From Zygnema cylindricum (taxonomy: Eukaryota; Streptophyta; Zygnematophyceae; Zygnematales; Zygnemataceae): a stretch of DNA of 64,000 nt. The position numbers were made by a program, and so were the translations under genes. Of the stretch, positions 1-11,690 are shown one piece after another. The stretch's first letter is position 1, and every line of letters begins with the position of its first letter. Under the pieces are notes generated by a model. That model did no database searches and was not told the DNA's origin. It was given only the letters and a program-made list of their open reading frames with translations. Location: positions 1 through 64,000 of the forward strand of contig JBBHKE010003242.1 in assembly GCA_037447655.1 (NCBI GenBank), in the 5' to 3' direction.

Positions 1-180
1 CCGTCAAGTATATTTTTAGTAACCTACTAAAAATAGCTGTCTGTTGAACTAAGGCAGCCATGGATCAATCTCTCTCTCTTACCTTCAGTGACTACAACAA
101 GTATGGGAGTTAGAGAGCGGAGGTGGAGGCAGGCTGTCCGTCCTTTCTCTTTTTCCTTTTATAAAAACATATTTAAACCT
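1..180 (-). mobile_element. LTR-like fragment, inverted relative to 1,335-1,640
   Basis: Read on the minus strand this stretch resembles 1,335-1,480: a TATTTTCTAGGTTT motif, then a purine-rich stretch, then CTAACTCCC...ACTTGTTGTAGTCACT. The same motifs recur at 25,918-26,020. I read it as a retrotransposon LTR fragment bounding the gag-like open frame that follows. The left end is cut by the window edge. Confidence 0.45.
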
Positions 181-194
181 AGAAAATACTTTAG

Positions 195-773
195 AAATCT
201 ATAAATTTCAACAGTGACAAGCGGAAGCGTGATGAGAGGAAGAGAGACAAAGGTAAACCTTATCGGAACTTTGGTGGAAAAAGAGGGAGAGGAAAAGAAA
301 GGGGTGCTTCGAAAAAAGGGGTTTGTTTCTTTTGTAGAGAACCGGGTCATTATATGGAGGAATGCCCTCGTTTGGAAGAACTTAGAAGTTGGAATGTGGA
401 TGAGGAGGAAGAAGGGGAAGAGGAGAAAGAGGATGAAGAATTTTTGGAGCTTCTCTACATTGGGAGTATGGAGAAGAGTGAAAAGCACATAGAAATCCCA
501 CGAAGGCAACAGTGTACTTTTGGAGGTATAAGAGAAGTAAAGAGAGAGGAGGTACATGAGGATGTCAAGGAGTGTAGAGTGTATGACTTAGAAATGAGAA
601 AGTCAAATCTAGGATCCATAATTGAAAAAGGGAAAAATAAAATTACTGAGGATATTTTCATAGATATTTTGGAAACAGAAAACTGGTCGGATAGAGAGAC
701 TTCAACTGATTTCGAGGAAAGGGGAGAAGTAAAACTAGAGGGGGTTTTAACGATAGGGGAGAAGAATATTTAA
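195..773 (+). pseudogene. Retrotransposon gag C-terminal fragment with zinc knuckle
   Basis: An open frame from 195 to 773 without an initiating Met before 354. It begins lysine/arginine-rich, then carries a CCHC zinc knuckle (Cys-X2-Cys-X4-His-X4-Cys, 324-365) typical of retroviral-type gag nucleocapsid domains, followed by a strongly acidic stretch (Glu/Asp-rich, about 380-440) and a charged tail. The zinc ligands are all present. No capsid domain precedes it and no protease follows in frame, so it is a piece of a gag gene. The next open frame (822-1268) resembles copia RNase H, which implies that most of pol is missing between them. Family assignment to copia rests on that neighbour. Confidence 0.6.
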
Positions 774-821
774 TGAAAAGTTTAAGGGAGGATAAATATT
801 CTTTGGGAATCAAAATAGAAA

Positions 822-1268
822 GTGATAGTGGAAAGAATTCCATGGGAGAGAGTGAAGAAAGTTCAGAAAAAAGGGTTGGGTATCATTGACAAAATTATGA
901 GTACAGAAGATGTAATTTTTATGAGGAACTTAGTGGGGACTCTTGATTTAAGGATAAATTTGGGGGGTAATATATTTGACATCACTAATGGGAGTGATGC
1001 CATTTATGAAGGTGTGCCTGTAAAAGGGTTAGCATCTAGGTGTGTGTTGCAAAATGGAGACAAGGATGACTGTTTGAGCTACAAGAGGGAAATCGGTTTT
1101 TGTGTGGATGGGAATGAGATGAGGTGGATAAAATCTTTTCTCAGGTTTATGAAAAGTGGGATGTGTGATCAACAAGATGGAGTATTTATTTCAGCTCATC
1201 TAATGAACCGTTTTAAGTTTGAGGGTATTATCTTAAAGTTTTACGAAAGGAAAAAGAAAAAGAAATAG
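822..1268 (+). pseudogene. Degraded Ty1/copia RNase H-like segment
   Basis: The middle of this 148-codon frame (LVGT-x-x-L-x-x-x-LGG, then SDA-x-Y-x-x-VP) lines up with the copia RNase H region seen better at 33,770-33,900 and 53,240-53,340 in this window (YLVGT..LWL.LGG....TWSDA.YGDVP). The catalytic-region Trp before Ser-Asp is replaced. The remainder is not recognisable and the frame ends in a Lys run. It is best read as a dead pol remnant joined directly to the gag remnant upstream, an internally deleted retrotransposon. Confidence 0.55.
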
Positions 1269-1334
1269 GGGAGAAATTGTTTGTTTATTTGGGTGTGGGA
1301 GTCAAAAGGAAAATAGACTAGAAAATAAGGGGAG

Positions 1335-2704
1335 TGTAAATATTTATGTATTTTCTAGGTTTTTATAAAGATAGCAAAAGGCAAAGGCAATCTGCCTCTA
1401 ACTCCCTTCTCTATGGCCCCACACTTGTTGTAGTCACTAAAGGGCTAGATAGGGAGTAAGAACTATGGCTGCCTAGGCCTTCTAAAGAGACAGGAGTTGA
1501 AATTGGTAGATTTACCAAAATGGGATTTGACAGACCCGGGGTTTCATCTTGGCACCTGAAGTAGGTCAAATCTCCAGTAAACATTAGTTTTATCCTATAG
1601 TCTAGGACTAGTGTTACAGTATATAGGGTACGATAAATATATAAACATTACCAAGTAGTATGTTTCATTTAACAAAATACGGAACGCAATATACATGGAA
1701 AAGAATTAGACCGCACGTAATTCGGACCGCACAGAATAAACAAAATGGCATTTCATTTCAACGGTCCCAATGGAATATTCGATCTGAATCGACGGCCGTG
1801 GTGCCAGCCGGGATTCCAGAGTGGGCGACGTGGCGTTTTCGGGCACCGCCACCTCGGATGACACGTGGCAAGTTCCTACAAGATTACGAGATTTTCGGAA
1901 CATGAGATGACAATTCCGGATGTGACAAATGTCACAATATGGCGCTGTCGTACATTGGTCGTACAAAAATTACTCCAGCGCGTATACTTTACTGTACGGT
2001 ACAAACATGATTGGTCTGTATTCAACTGGTTCCATGTTGACGCGGATTTCAACGGTCAACGCGGAACGACGACCGTTGAAATTCAACAGTCAACAAAATT
2101 TAGTTCAGCGAGTCAAAATGACACACGGCATCATCCTATAGGATGCCGAAGAAGAAAATTGACAGAACGGCGGCGACTTATTCGCCACGTAGCAGACTGA
2201 GAGTGGTGTCGAATATCTTCGTACATAAAGTACAGCGGCTACCATACTTTCTATGTACATTATTTAGTGTGCTGCAATTTGATTCGTCTAGTGGGGTTGT
2301 GAGTAGGTTTTTATGACTTACAATATTTTTAGGTAGGTAGCCGCCTCTCCTAGAGAGCATCTTGTATAAAAGGCAAACTTTGGCCAGCCATTACTATCAA
2401 TTTACTTGACTTTTTTCAGTGATTCTTTTTGCTACGTACTCAGTGAAGTCTAAGCTACACAGAGGTGAGGTCGGTCAGAGTTTTTGCCTGCCAGGGTGGC
2501 TGCATTTCTAAGGGAAAGTCAAAGTGGGTGAATGTGCCCAAATCATATATTCTAACTTTGCATTCTGTGGTGGAACTAAGCACACACAAAGTCTTATTTC
2601 ACTGGGGTGAAGCTGTAATGGGGTTATGATTATCAAGGGGTCAATCATTTGGGTTTATATAAACTTGGAGTCGACACTATCTAGATTAGCTTCTTTAGAT
2701 CTGC
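1335..2704 (+). mobile_element. LTR-like repeat block, copy 1
   Basis: This block shares order and sequence, by eye roughly 70-80%, with 25,918-27,073. Shared landmarks are the TATTTATGTATTTTCTAGGT start, the CTAACTCCC...CACACTTGTT segment, a GACACGTGGCAA segment, a TATA-like element (TTGTATAAAAGGCAAACTTT near 2,363), GTGATTCTTTTTGC, and the terminal CTATCTAGAT...GATCTGC. The TATA-like element followed by a conserved leader suggests LTR promoter plus leader, but no coding region follows. An inverted relative lies at 3,720-4,480. Family not recognised. Confidence 0.5.
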
Positions 2705-2734
2705 GAATTTTGTGTGGCAATTGAGCCTATAAAA

Positions 2735-3178
2735 TTTCAGTTCGATTGGTTCATTCGTGTACTTTTTTACAAAGCGTAGTTTGATTTGGTTAATTCGCGT
2801 ACTTTTGTACGAAGCGTAGTTCGATTGGTTCATTGGTGTACTTTTGTACGAGGCGTGGTTCGATTGGTTCTTTCGCGTACTTTTGTAGCAGGCGTAGATC
2901 GATTGGTTCATTCGTATACTTTTGTACGAAGCGTAGTTTGATTCGTTAATTGGTGTACTTTTCTACGAAGTGTAGTTCCATTGGTTCATTCGTGTACTTT
3001 TGTATGAAGCGTAGTTCGATTGGTTCATTCGCGTACTTTTGTACGAAGCGTAGTGTGGCGTAGTTCGATTGGTTCATGCGCGTACTTTTGTACAAGGCGT
3101 AGTTCGATTGGTTCATTCGCGTACTTTTGTACGAGGCGTAGTTTGATTGGTTCATTCGCGTACTTTTGTACGAGGCGC
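2735..3178. repeat. Minisatellite, about 11 copies of a 39-bp unit
   Basis: Units contain TTCGATTGGTTCATTCGCGT followed by ACTTTTGTACGARGCGTA. The 39-bp period is a multiple of three, so long open frames appear on both strands; their repetitive peptides are an artefact of the period. It lies between two convergent LTR-like copies (1,335-2,704 and 3,720-4,480). Confidence 0.9.
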
Positions 3179-3293
3179 CACTGCTACTCGCCCTCATTAC
3201 CAACTGTCGGCTTGTGTCCCATCCAACCCTTCAAACTACACCATTTCGCATTCTGCCACAAGTTTGGCTTTAAGGCCAGCGGGAGAAAGTATA
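3179..3293. other. Unique-looking linker
   Basis: Short stretch between the minisatellite and the next MITE. Nothing recognised. Confidence 0.5.
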
Positions 3294-3567
3294 AGTGTTG
3301 TGTATCGGCAAGGTTTTGCCGACAGTCGATATGTATTTTTTTTGGCTTGCCGATAATCGATATATAGGCACGATTTATCGAAACTGGTGTTATCGCCAAT
3401 AAAAAACCGATAATATTCGGCAACACCGGATAACACCGGTACCGATATCTATTGCCGGTAATTGCACGGTTCGTACCGTATAGCACTACAGTTAATGAAG
3501 CCGTTTGATAACCGATAACTATCGCTATCGGTAATATTGCGATAATTTTTTGCCGATACACAACACT
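3294..3567. mobile_element. MITE with perfect 18-bp terminal inverted repeats
   Basis: Starts AGTGTTGTGTATCGGCAA and ends with its exact reverse complement, giving a 274-bp non-autonomous element. The interior is rich in CCGATA/TATCGG words. The terminus resembles hAT-type ends (AGTGTTG), but I see no clear 8-bp target duplication, so the superfamily is open. Confidence 0.75.
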
Positions 3568-3639
3568 ACAAAATATTCAGAGCGACATTTTCCAACCACC
3601 GCGGAAGGTGTAAAAGCACTACTCCGTGCCATTTGAAAA

Positions 3640-3715
3640 ATTTAACCGTGAATCGTAATTAGCGTTAATGTTTTTTTTCTCTTAAAACATTTTTTCTCCG
3701 TACACACTTGTCGTA
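3640..3715 (+). repeat. Half copy of MITE family A
   Basis: Matches the left end of the family at 10,449-10,665: ACCGTGAATCGTAATTAG, then CTTAAAACAT and CTCCGTACACACTTGTCG. The right half is absent. Confidence 0.65.
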
Positions 3716-3719
3716 TTGT

Positions 3720-4480
3720 TGATGTAATTCCGCGACATTCATTGGTCCACAAAATGTCCAGCTTATATGAAGCCTCTAGGATAATATTTGCACTTTTGAC
3801 TTTAGCAATGAATAAATGAATAATGCCACCGTAGCACGCAAAAATGCTGACCGACAGCACCGGTGTGTAGCCTGGACTCCTTTGAGTCCGTAGCAAAAAG
3901 AATCACTGAAATTGCTCCCCTGAGCATTAAGTTGTGGTTGTTGAAAGACAACGAATTTATACAGATGGCCTCTGGGAGAGAGGGGTTTCAAAAAAACATC
4001 CAAGTCCTATGAAGCTACCCATAGCCCCTTTAGACCAATCAAATTATCATACACTACATAATGTATATACAATGTACGATAGCCGTCGTACTTTATGTAC
4101 GGAATTATGCGGCACCACTCTCGGTATGCCACGTGGCGAATAAGTTGTCGCCAGTCTGTCCCTTTCTTCTCTAGCATCCTATAGGATGGTGCCACGTGTC
4201 AGTTTTCCTTCACTTTGGGGAAGTGCTCCCTAAAAGTCTTTCCGACATGCCGGCACTCACGCGTGCCGTCCGTTTGTAATTCCACGATCAATGCTGGTCG
4301 TTCGATCCGGTCGCCGCGCCGAATAATCTTTGTTGACCGTTGAAATTCTACGATCGTCGCTCCGTGTTGACCGTTGAATTTCTACGGCTGTCATTCCGTG
4401 TTGACTGTTGCCGTCGATCGCGAACGACTTTTGATTTCGTCCGTTGAAATTAGATGTCGTTTCGTTTATTTCGTATGCTA
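3720..4480 (-). mobile_element. Inverted relative of the 1,335-2,704 LTR-like block
   Basis: Read on the minus strand it repeats segments of 1,860-2,560: CACGTGGC near 4,130, GTACATAAAGTAC near 4,095, and the GTGATTCTTTTTGC segment at about 3,895-3,908. The part 3,735-3,910 is also related to the R1 repeats at 22,930-23,110 and 25,000-25,160. The two blocks face each other across the minisatellite. Confidence 0.5.
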
Positions 4481-4689
4481 CAGTATTTCGTGCGGTACTG
4501 TACGTTTCATACGTTTCATATTCATTTTGTTTCGTATGTGTCATCGCGTCACTATTTACACACCCATCACATACGACATATGTAACGCTTCATCAAGACA
4601 AGGTCACAGGATCAAGATCAATTCCCATCAATTCCCGCTCCTGACAATCTTCCTATTGCAAGGGGTGTTTCTTCTGCCTGAGACTGCGA

Positions 4690-4912
4690 TAAGCATGAGA
4701 ACTGTTGAATGACCATAGACTAACAAAAGAGATAGAATACAAAATACCCTACCCTTATTTAATAGTGGATCTGACGGTTGCGACAACCATGGCTCCCTTG
4801 CAATTCTTAGTGACTGCGACAAGTATGAGAATCGTAGAATGACCATAGACTAACAAAAGAGATCGAATACAAAATACCATTTTTCAACAATGGATCTGAC
4901 GGTTGCGATTGA
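4690..4912 (+). repeat. Direct duplication, about 130-bp spacing
   Basis: Two near-copies, each holding GAATGACCATAGACTAACAA followed by GAGATNGAATACAAAATACC and TGGATCTGACGGTTGCGA. The second copy runs into half a family-A MITE. Confidence 0.75.
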
Positions 4913-5032
4913 AAGGTAAGATTCTTAGCTTAAGAATGGCGGTCTTAAATTGAAAATTGGACAAATGTGTACGGAGAAAAAATGTTTTCAGTGGCTAAAA
5001 AATTATTTACGGTAATTACGATGCACGGTGGT
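4913..5032 (+). repeat. Right half of a family-A MITE
   Basis: Contains GGACAAATGTGTACGGAGAA followed by AAAATGTTTTCAGTGGC and ends GATGCACGGTGG, matching the right end of family A. Confidence 0.6.
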
Positions 5033-6360
5033 AGTACAACATCAAAAAGTCATTTTCCACATTAAAAATCAAACTTCGTTGGAAAAACACCGATACAACA
5101 CGTTACCCTAATCAATGTTTTCTCGTAATGTGGCCTTAAAATTGTTTATATACTTTTAATGTAAATAAAAATATTTCTTTTTCTTTCTTCTTTAAAGAAA
5201 AGAAAGAAAAACTTTGCTGCTTGCTCTTTTTTAGCTGAGTTGATCCGAGATTGATTCCTGCGCCTTGTTCGATCTTTCCTCCCTCATTCGCACCCCTCCC
5301 CTCCCTCTCCCTCTCTCGCTCTCCCTCTCTTCCCCTCTCCTTGTGGTTTATTTACATAATTGCCTATGGTTAGAGTTCAAAAGAGAGTTTAGTTGTTCGT
5401 CGTACATAAATTGATGTTTTTCAAAATTTATGTGAAGAAAATTTAACCTTCTCATTTTTGTTTTTTTTTATTGAAATTTTACCTTTTCAAATTTTTTTTC
5501 AAATTTTGCTACACATTTTGAGATAGGAAGTTGACAATCTTCAAAATGTTTGTTTTTCATTTTTTCCGGTTCACAGAACACCAACAAACATGAGTTATGA
5601 GATCTTTTTTTTTCTTTTTGAGTTCACACCACAAAATCTTAGTTTCTGGATCGAGAGTTTATAGCTCCATAAGAAGGAAAGGAAAAAAAAAAACCTGTGA
5701 AACTTGGTCCTAACAAAGGCCACCACCGTCCAATGTAGAGTTGTTCTATGTTATTCAATTCCATTTTACGTTTAGAGATGTCTTGCCTTTTTAGAAGCTA
5801 TAGAAGTAAACTAGTCCTTTATTTCAATATATGTTCGTGTTTTGTTCATAAATATTAAACCCCCACTACACTTGACAACTTGAAAGACAAAATTTGTGCT
5901 TTTAGAACTTATGTCTCTCAAATTTATGGTTTTGTCCCTAGTTTGCATTTCGAACGAAATTAAGGTCGATATATCGTGATATTGGAAATTATTAATTTTG
6001 TGACATAGAATATTATGTATACACAAACTTGTCAGATGTATAACACCATATATACCCTCGTTCATTTATGTTTCCATTTTAATTACAGTTAATAGACATT
6101 TATTTTTGAGAAAATTAGTGTGTATCCACATTATTTATTGTGAATTTGACGAAATTTTGTTTTTGAGAGTGTTGTTTTTTTCCGCCAACTTATTTCATAA
6201 CAAATCTAAAACCTACAATTTAAAACGAATAAAAAAAAATCAGCTTTGTTACAGTTTTCAATTATCTATTATAAAAGGCTAACATTTTATAATTTTGGAT
6301 ACTCAAAATGTTTCGTAAGTTAAAAAGAAAAACCAAGTGGATTTCATTCGAGTTTAGTGG
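5033..6360. other. AT-rich intergenic sequence with a CT tract
   Basis: No coding frame or RNA gene seen. A pyrimidine tract of repeated CCCTCTC words lies at about 5,278-5,340. The rest is T- or A-rich low-complexity DNA. Confidence 0.6.
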
Positions 6361-6364
6361 CACG

Positions 6365-7005
6365 AAAAACTAGTGTGAAGAGACCCTCCTCGGCGAGGAG
6401 AGTTTTTTCACAGGGGTCGCGTACCATTGGTACACGTGAAAAGTAGAAATAATATCCACCACTAATAGGCGATGACAAAGGAACACGTTGTACGTGCCAT
6501 GTGCCTTCCGCCATGGTGTGTGCAGGTCGACCGAAATATCCTCGCACGCTACTTCTGACATCCGCTGACCTTCAAAGTTTGCGGCGCCTTTTTGACATTA
6601 CGTTTCGAAATTTGATTTTTCAATTTCAAAATTAAGATATGGTCGTAAATTTTTTGTACGAATCATTAACTACCTTCGATGGTACAATTATTATGTACAT
6701 ATTTTCAGTTTGAAGAATATTTGTAGATTTTACGAATCTGAAAACTAACCTACGTGGCGCCATTCATAATTGAGAAACGATGTTTACTTGCATGACATAA
6801 TGGAACGTCACAATGGAAGTCGTGCCAGTAAACACTACAAATAGACGTTTCCGCATGTTTACTGGGACCGCCTAATGGAGTAGAGGCATAAGTAACATTT
6901 TTGAGTAAACTCATAAAGACACTTGAAATTTGGGAACGCTAGATCCGTGCTAAAAAACAAAGTAAGGGTATGGTTACATGAGGAGGTCTCTGTAATAGTA
7001 CGGAC
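6365..7005. mobile_element. Diverged relative of the 7,021-9,053 element
   Basis: Shares the CCTTCCGCCATGG..TG segment (about 6,505) and the GTTTACTGGGACCGCCTAATGG segment (about 6,857-6,878) with the two repeats at 7,026-8,490, in the same order. No intact ends seen; no gene. Confidence 0.45.
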
Positions 7006-7020
7006 AACAAAATTTATGTA

Positions 7021-9053
7021 ATTAGGGTGAGGTTCCATTAGGGAAAAAATGTTGTTGTTTACTGAAATCCGTACGTTTTCGTACAGTGCCGTACTTAAAA
7101 AAATAAAATGTCAGAAAAACAAGCCTACTGAATGAGGGATTTGATTCTCCACATTTAGGGGCGTAAACGTGGACCGTCGGGTGCATAATCGGATACGCCA
7201 TCATCTGACACTTTCAGTTCGCAACAAGTGACTTGGAATTGGTCAATTTTAAGCGCCTGAATGAATAACATCGTGCCTTGTGGAAAAGTGAACAAACATC
7301 CACGACGACCGCGCGACCAAGTGGGCACACGTTGCGCATGACATGTGCCTTGCGCCATGGAGGATGCGAGGCTACCGGAAGGCACAAGAAAATCTTTGAC
7401 GGAGGATATTGTTTCACGCGTTTGTTGCCATCCACTAACCATTTTGACATTTTCGTACGCTTTTACAAATCTTAAGTTTCGTCCGCCCGTACAGATTTTA
7501 TTCAATGCGTCGTACGAGTCACTTTTTACCTTCGCTAGTACAAATATGTGGTCACAATTTGTTGTTAGAGATTCTTTGAAGATTGCTAAAATTGTAGTCA
7601 TCTATTACGTGGACCAATGAAAGTGTGTTACGCAAATAAAATGTAGGTTACTAACCCGACACAATGGAACGATGACTTCAGTAAACTAATTTTTCGACGT
7701 TTAATGAGACCGCTTAATGGAACAACGCTCTTATTGAGGCCTCGGTTACATCGCTTAGGGCAAGGTTTCATTAGGGAAAAAATGACGTTGTTTACTGAAA
7801 GCCGTACTGTTTCGTACAGTGCCGTACCAAAAAAAATATGTAAAAAAAACAAGGCTACTGAATGAGGGATTTGATTCTCCATGTTTATGGGGGTTAATGT
7901 GGACCGTCGGATCTATAATCGGATATGACATCGTCTAACACTTTCAGTTAGCAACAAGTGACCCCGAGTAGGTCAATTCTCAGCTCCTGAACGAATTGCA
8001 TCGTGCCTCGTGGAAAAGTGAACAAACATCCACGACGACCGCGTGACCAGGTGAGTACACGTCGCATATGACATGTGCCTTCCGCCAGGGAGGATGCGAG
8101 GCCACCGGAAGACGCAAGAAAATCTTTGACGGAGGATATTGTTTCACGCGTCTGTTGCCATCCACTAACCATTTTGACATTTTCGTACGCTTTTACAAAT
8201 CTTCAGTTTCGTCCGCCCGTACAGATTTTATTCAATATGTTGTACGAGTCACTTTTTACCTTCGCTGGTACAAATATGTGGTCACAATTCGCTGTCAGAG
8301 ATTCTTTGAAGATTTTTAGAGTCGTAATCATCAATTACGTGAACCAACCAAATTTTGCCACGCAAATAAACTGTCGGTTACCGACGCGACACAATGGAAC
8401 GATGGCTCCAGTAAACGATTTTTTGACGTTTACTGAGACCGCCTAATGGAACAGCGCTCTTATCGTCTGTAAATAAGTTTTTATATACGTGTTTTTATTT
8501 GAGTGGCTCCACGTAAGTTGAGGATCAAATCTCTAAAATCGTCAATTATCTGGAAACCGACCATTTTCGTATGTAAATCCGTACTTCCGTATTACGTACG
8601 TGTACTTCACAAGTGTACCGCGTCAATGTACCTCAGAGATCTCCTTCACTCTGCTGACTTTCAGGAAAAAGCCGTATTTATTTTCGGCAAAGATTTTACG
8701 GTCACCTTGTCCGAAAGCCACGTCACTTTGGGGACGTGTGAAAATTTTCATTTTTCATCGTCGCACGTGTCTATCGTCCAGGTGTAGCGAATTGACTGGT
8801 TCTGGTAATGGCGAAATCACTTCCGCGAGGTGGGTTCACCAATACAGAGGCGGATGGAGCGATTGCTTCGCAGATGAAGATCGAAATGTAATCGGACGGT
8901 CGATGTTTTCTCCGGATACTTGGAGAATCGCAATCTTATTTTCTATCATGTTGTTTTCAAGAAACTCACGAAAATATAGTACGGCATGGTACGGACAAGT
9001 ACAAAATTCTGAATTAAAACCTCACTTTTCGTCTGATGTAACCATACCCTAAG
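7021..9053. mobile_element. Terminal-inverted-repeat element, about 2.0 kb, non-autonomous
   Basis: Left end TTAGGGTGAGGTTCCATTAG; right end reads, on the opposite strand, TTAGGGTATGGTTACATCAG, giving imperfect inverted termini. The interior holds a 734-bp direct duplication listed separately and no transposase-like frame. Related termini occur at 25,884, 27,142, 27,898 and 28,613. The 27-kb relative has flanks suggesting a 9-10-bp target duplication, which points to a Mutator-like family. Confidence 0.55.
7026..8490 (+). repeat. 734-bp tandem direct duplication inside the element
   Basis: Copy 1 about 7,026-7,759 and copy 2 about 7,760-8,490. Both hold TTAGGGAAAAAATG, CGTACAGTGCCGTAC, AACAAACATCCACGACGACC, and AGAAAATCTTTGACGGAGGA in the same order. 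By eye the two are roughly 85-90% identical. Confidence 0.85.
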
Positions 9054-9170
9054 TTCGCTAAGTTACAAGTACATGAGGCCGTACCCTAAGTTTTAAACCA
9101 AAACTACTGAAAAAAAACCCTTATTTTATCACATGGGAAAGTACCCTAACTTCTACAAAAATAAAATGTC

Positions 9171-10448
9171 CTTGCGACGGGAGGTAAATTTCTGATGCTT
9201 TTGAAATTTTGACATTTCACTTTTGATAGTTTGACATTTCGCTTTTGATATTTTTACCTATCTTTCGCAGTTTTTGTAAAGAGCGACTTCCTATGGAGCC
9301 TTTTGTTATATTTTATATATTCTTTAAGATCTTAACAACAAGTGAACTTCATATAGTTTGGTGATGCCTAGATTTAGGATTATAATGTACTTTAGTTATT
9401 TTATAAATTAGTAATTTTATTGAATAATACGGAGATTAATGAGTGTTTGAGTAAAGTAAGGGGTAAGATTATTAGTATTATTATTATTATATTTTTTTTA
9501 TGTCAGAAGTACAGGTCAAGTTAAGGTAAATTATTGTTTCTGCTATATAGTGGGCAAATTCAATTTTATGGTGGTTTTGTTTTATTTTATGATGGTTTTT
9601 TTTATTTTTATTTTTATATTTATTTTTATATTTATCTTGTTTTTGATTGAATCTCCTGCTTACAGGTCATGTACTATTTTGGTGTTCGGATATTCCTAAC
9701 ATGAAATTACGAATATAGTACTAGGTTTAATAAATAAAAATAAAAAAACAATAAATAAAATTTATATATATATATATTTTTTTTCTTAATTATAATACTA
9801 GGTTTACAATTGCAACTAATGTAGATTTTTTTAGGGTTGGGGAGCTACAAAGGTAAGTTACGGTTAAAATGTCATAGGGAACTAAAGATTTTATGTGAGT
9901 TTATAGATAGTATAGATTTGTTTTTATTAATCCTCATCAGAATTAGGGTTATGTTTCAATATAGGATTAAACATGCAGCTGCGAAATTAGGGTTAGGGTT
10001 AGGGTTTGGCATTTACTTGAAAGTTGAAGAAGAACTTTCACATTTTTAACGTGTTGAAGGAAAACCAATTATGAGAAAGTGTTCTCCTTTGCAAAATGAC
10101 AAGGCACATTTCAAGAATTTTTTTGACTATTTTTGACTATTTTTGACTATTTTCGACTATGGTTCTCAGTCCAACAAAGGGGCTGGCAAGGAAACTTTTT
10201 TTTTTTTTTCAATTTGAAGGAAGGGTGGGCAAGGAACATTCTCTTTAACGAAGGGGTGGGCAAGTAGGGTGCTCAAATTAAATATGGGGTTGACAAGCAA
10301 GGTTATTAATTAGAAGAAGGGGTTGGCGAGGGAGTTTCTAATACTTTTGAATTTGGCTTTTCATTTAACATTTTTTTTGGCAGTATTATAGGAAGTCATG
10401 ACTAACAAGGATTTGGTTTTAGGGTTGTTGCATTCTAATTGTATGATA
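9171..10448. other. Outer left arm, no gene
   Basis: AT-rich sequence alignable, with large indels, to 47,930-49,690. It contains a short TTAGGG run at about 9,988-10,006 and four TTTTTGACTA repeats at about 10,120-10,158. No coding frame supported. Confidence 0.6.
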
Positions 10449-10665
10449 CACCGTGAATCGCTATTAGTGTTAATGTTTTTTTCGTCTCTTAAAACATCTT
10501 TTCTCCGTACACACTTGTCGGATTGTGGATCTGACGGTTGCGATTGAAAGGTAAGATTCTCAGTTTCCGATTGGCGGTCTCAAATTAAATAACGGACAAG
10601 TGTGTACAGGGAAAAAATGTTTTAAGTGGCGAAAATTTTATCAATAGTAATAGCGATACACGGTG
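10449..10665. mobile_element. Family-A MITE, 217 bp, private to the left arm
   Basis: Begins CACCGTGAATCGCTATTAG and ends with TAGCGATACACGGTG, flanked on both sides by TA (10,447-10,448 and 10,666-10,667). The matching place in the right arm (47,926-47,927) has a single TA and no element, a clean empty site. This shows a TA target duplication, as in Tc1/mariner-type transposons. Confidence 0.9.
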
Positions 10666-11690
10666 TAACGAACACAATTTGGATTGGGATACAAATTTCA
10701 ATTGATGAAAAAAATCTTTTTGGGAAAGGTGAAGATGACAAGGATTGGTTCGGAAAAAAAAAATCAAAAAATTTACTCCCAATCAGAGCATTAACAAAGA
10801 GTTATAAAAAAATGTAAATAGTTCTCAACCCCAGAAATGGCGATCAATCTCACGACTCAATTGGAAAGGCTTGTTGTGAGGATCATACAAAATGTAGGAA
10901 TAGGAATAACACTGCTATTCTGTACTCAAAAGTCAGTCCCTCCCTCCCTCCAAAAATACAAAATCAGAAAAAAAAAAAAAAAAAACTGAAAAAAAAATCA
11001 GTTTCAAAATAAGATTGATTTAGTTACATCCGTCGAAAATTGCATCAGCGCATCAGATATCGGTTCATCCAATCCGAAAAAAGAAGATACGTATTATTAA
11101 CGCCAATCACTTTTTTTTTTTTCTGTTGATCATATTTTGATGTTACAGGTGGAAGGTTGATTTTTTTTGGAAAGTTGATCATATTTTTCTGTTTCCGAAA
11201 TACATGGGGTAGTGAAATGAATAGGTTCGCGTCTCTGACCGAGGGAATCTTTCAATTTTTTTTCTATTGCCGTCTCATATATATAATTTTGGCCTTAGTA
11301 TTATTTAAGGCTGGGAATTTGTTTTTAGCGATCATGATGTTAGTTTCATGTTTTGGAAATCAAAATTTTCATCAGTAGATCAACTAGGTTCGCGCTTCAA
11401 GACAAGGGGACCTCGCTTACTTTTTTTTTTGTACTTTTTTCTTTTCTCCCGTATATTTAGTTCGACGTTTTGAAAATAAATGTTTTATTTTCACTTGATT
11501 TGCTTTCATTTTTTTGTTTTACAAATTTGTCATTGTAAGCTTCACAAAAATTTTAACATAAACATTTCAATGTACCAAACCTAATCAAATTTGCCCAACT
11601 TTTTCTTCTTGTATCCCAAAAGAATAGTAGCAAATAGCCCAAGATTCTAAATGAATGCGGTATTCATTCATCAACATGTCAAACTTTATT
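10666..11690. other. Left arm downstream flank of the zinc-finger gene
   Basis: AT-rich. Aligns to about 46,660-47,925 of the right arm with indels. No gene seen. Confidence 0.55.

Noticed and set aside
2735-3178. Possible CRISPR array
   Set aside because: Units are contiguous with no unique spacers, and the context is eukaryotic.
2681-3203. Repetitive Asn/Gln/Ser/Tyr frames on the minus strand
   Set aside because: Produced by the 39-bp minisatellite, whose period is divisible by three.
9988-10006. Left-arm TTAGGG run as an interstitial telomere
   Set aside because: Only three units, and the right-arm equivalent (48,727-48,742) is equally short.
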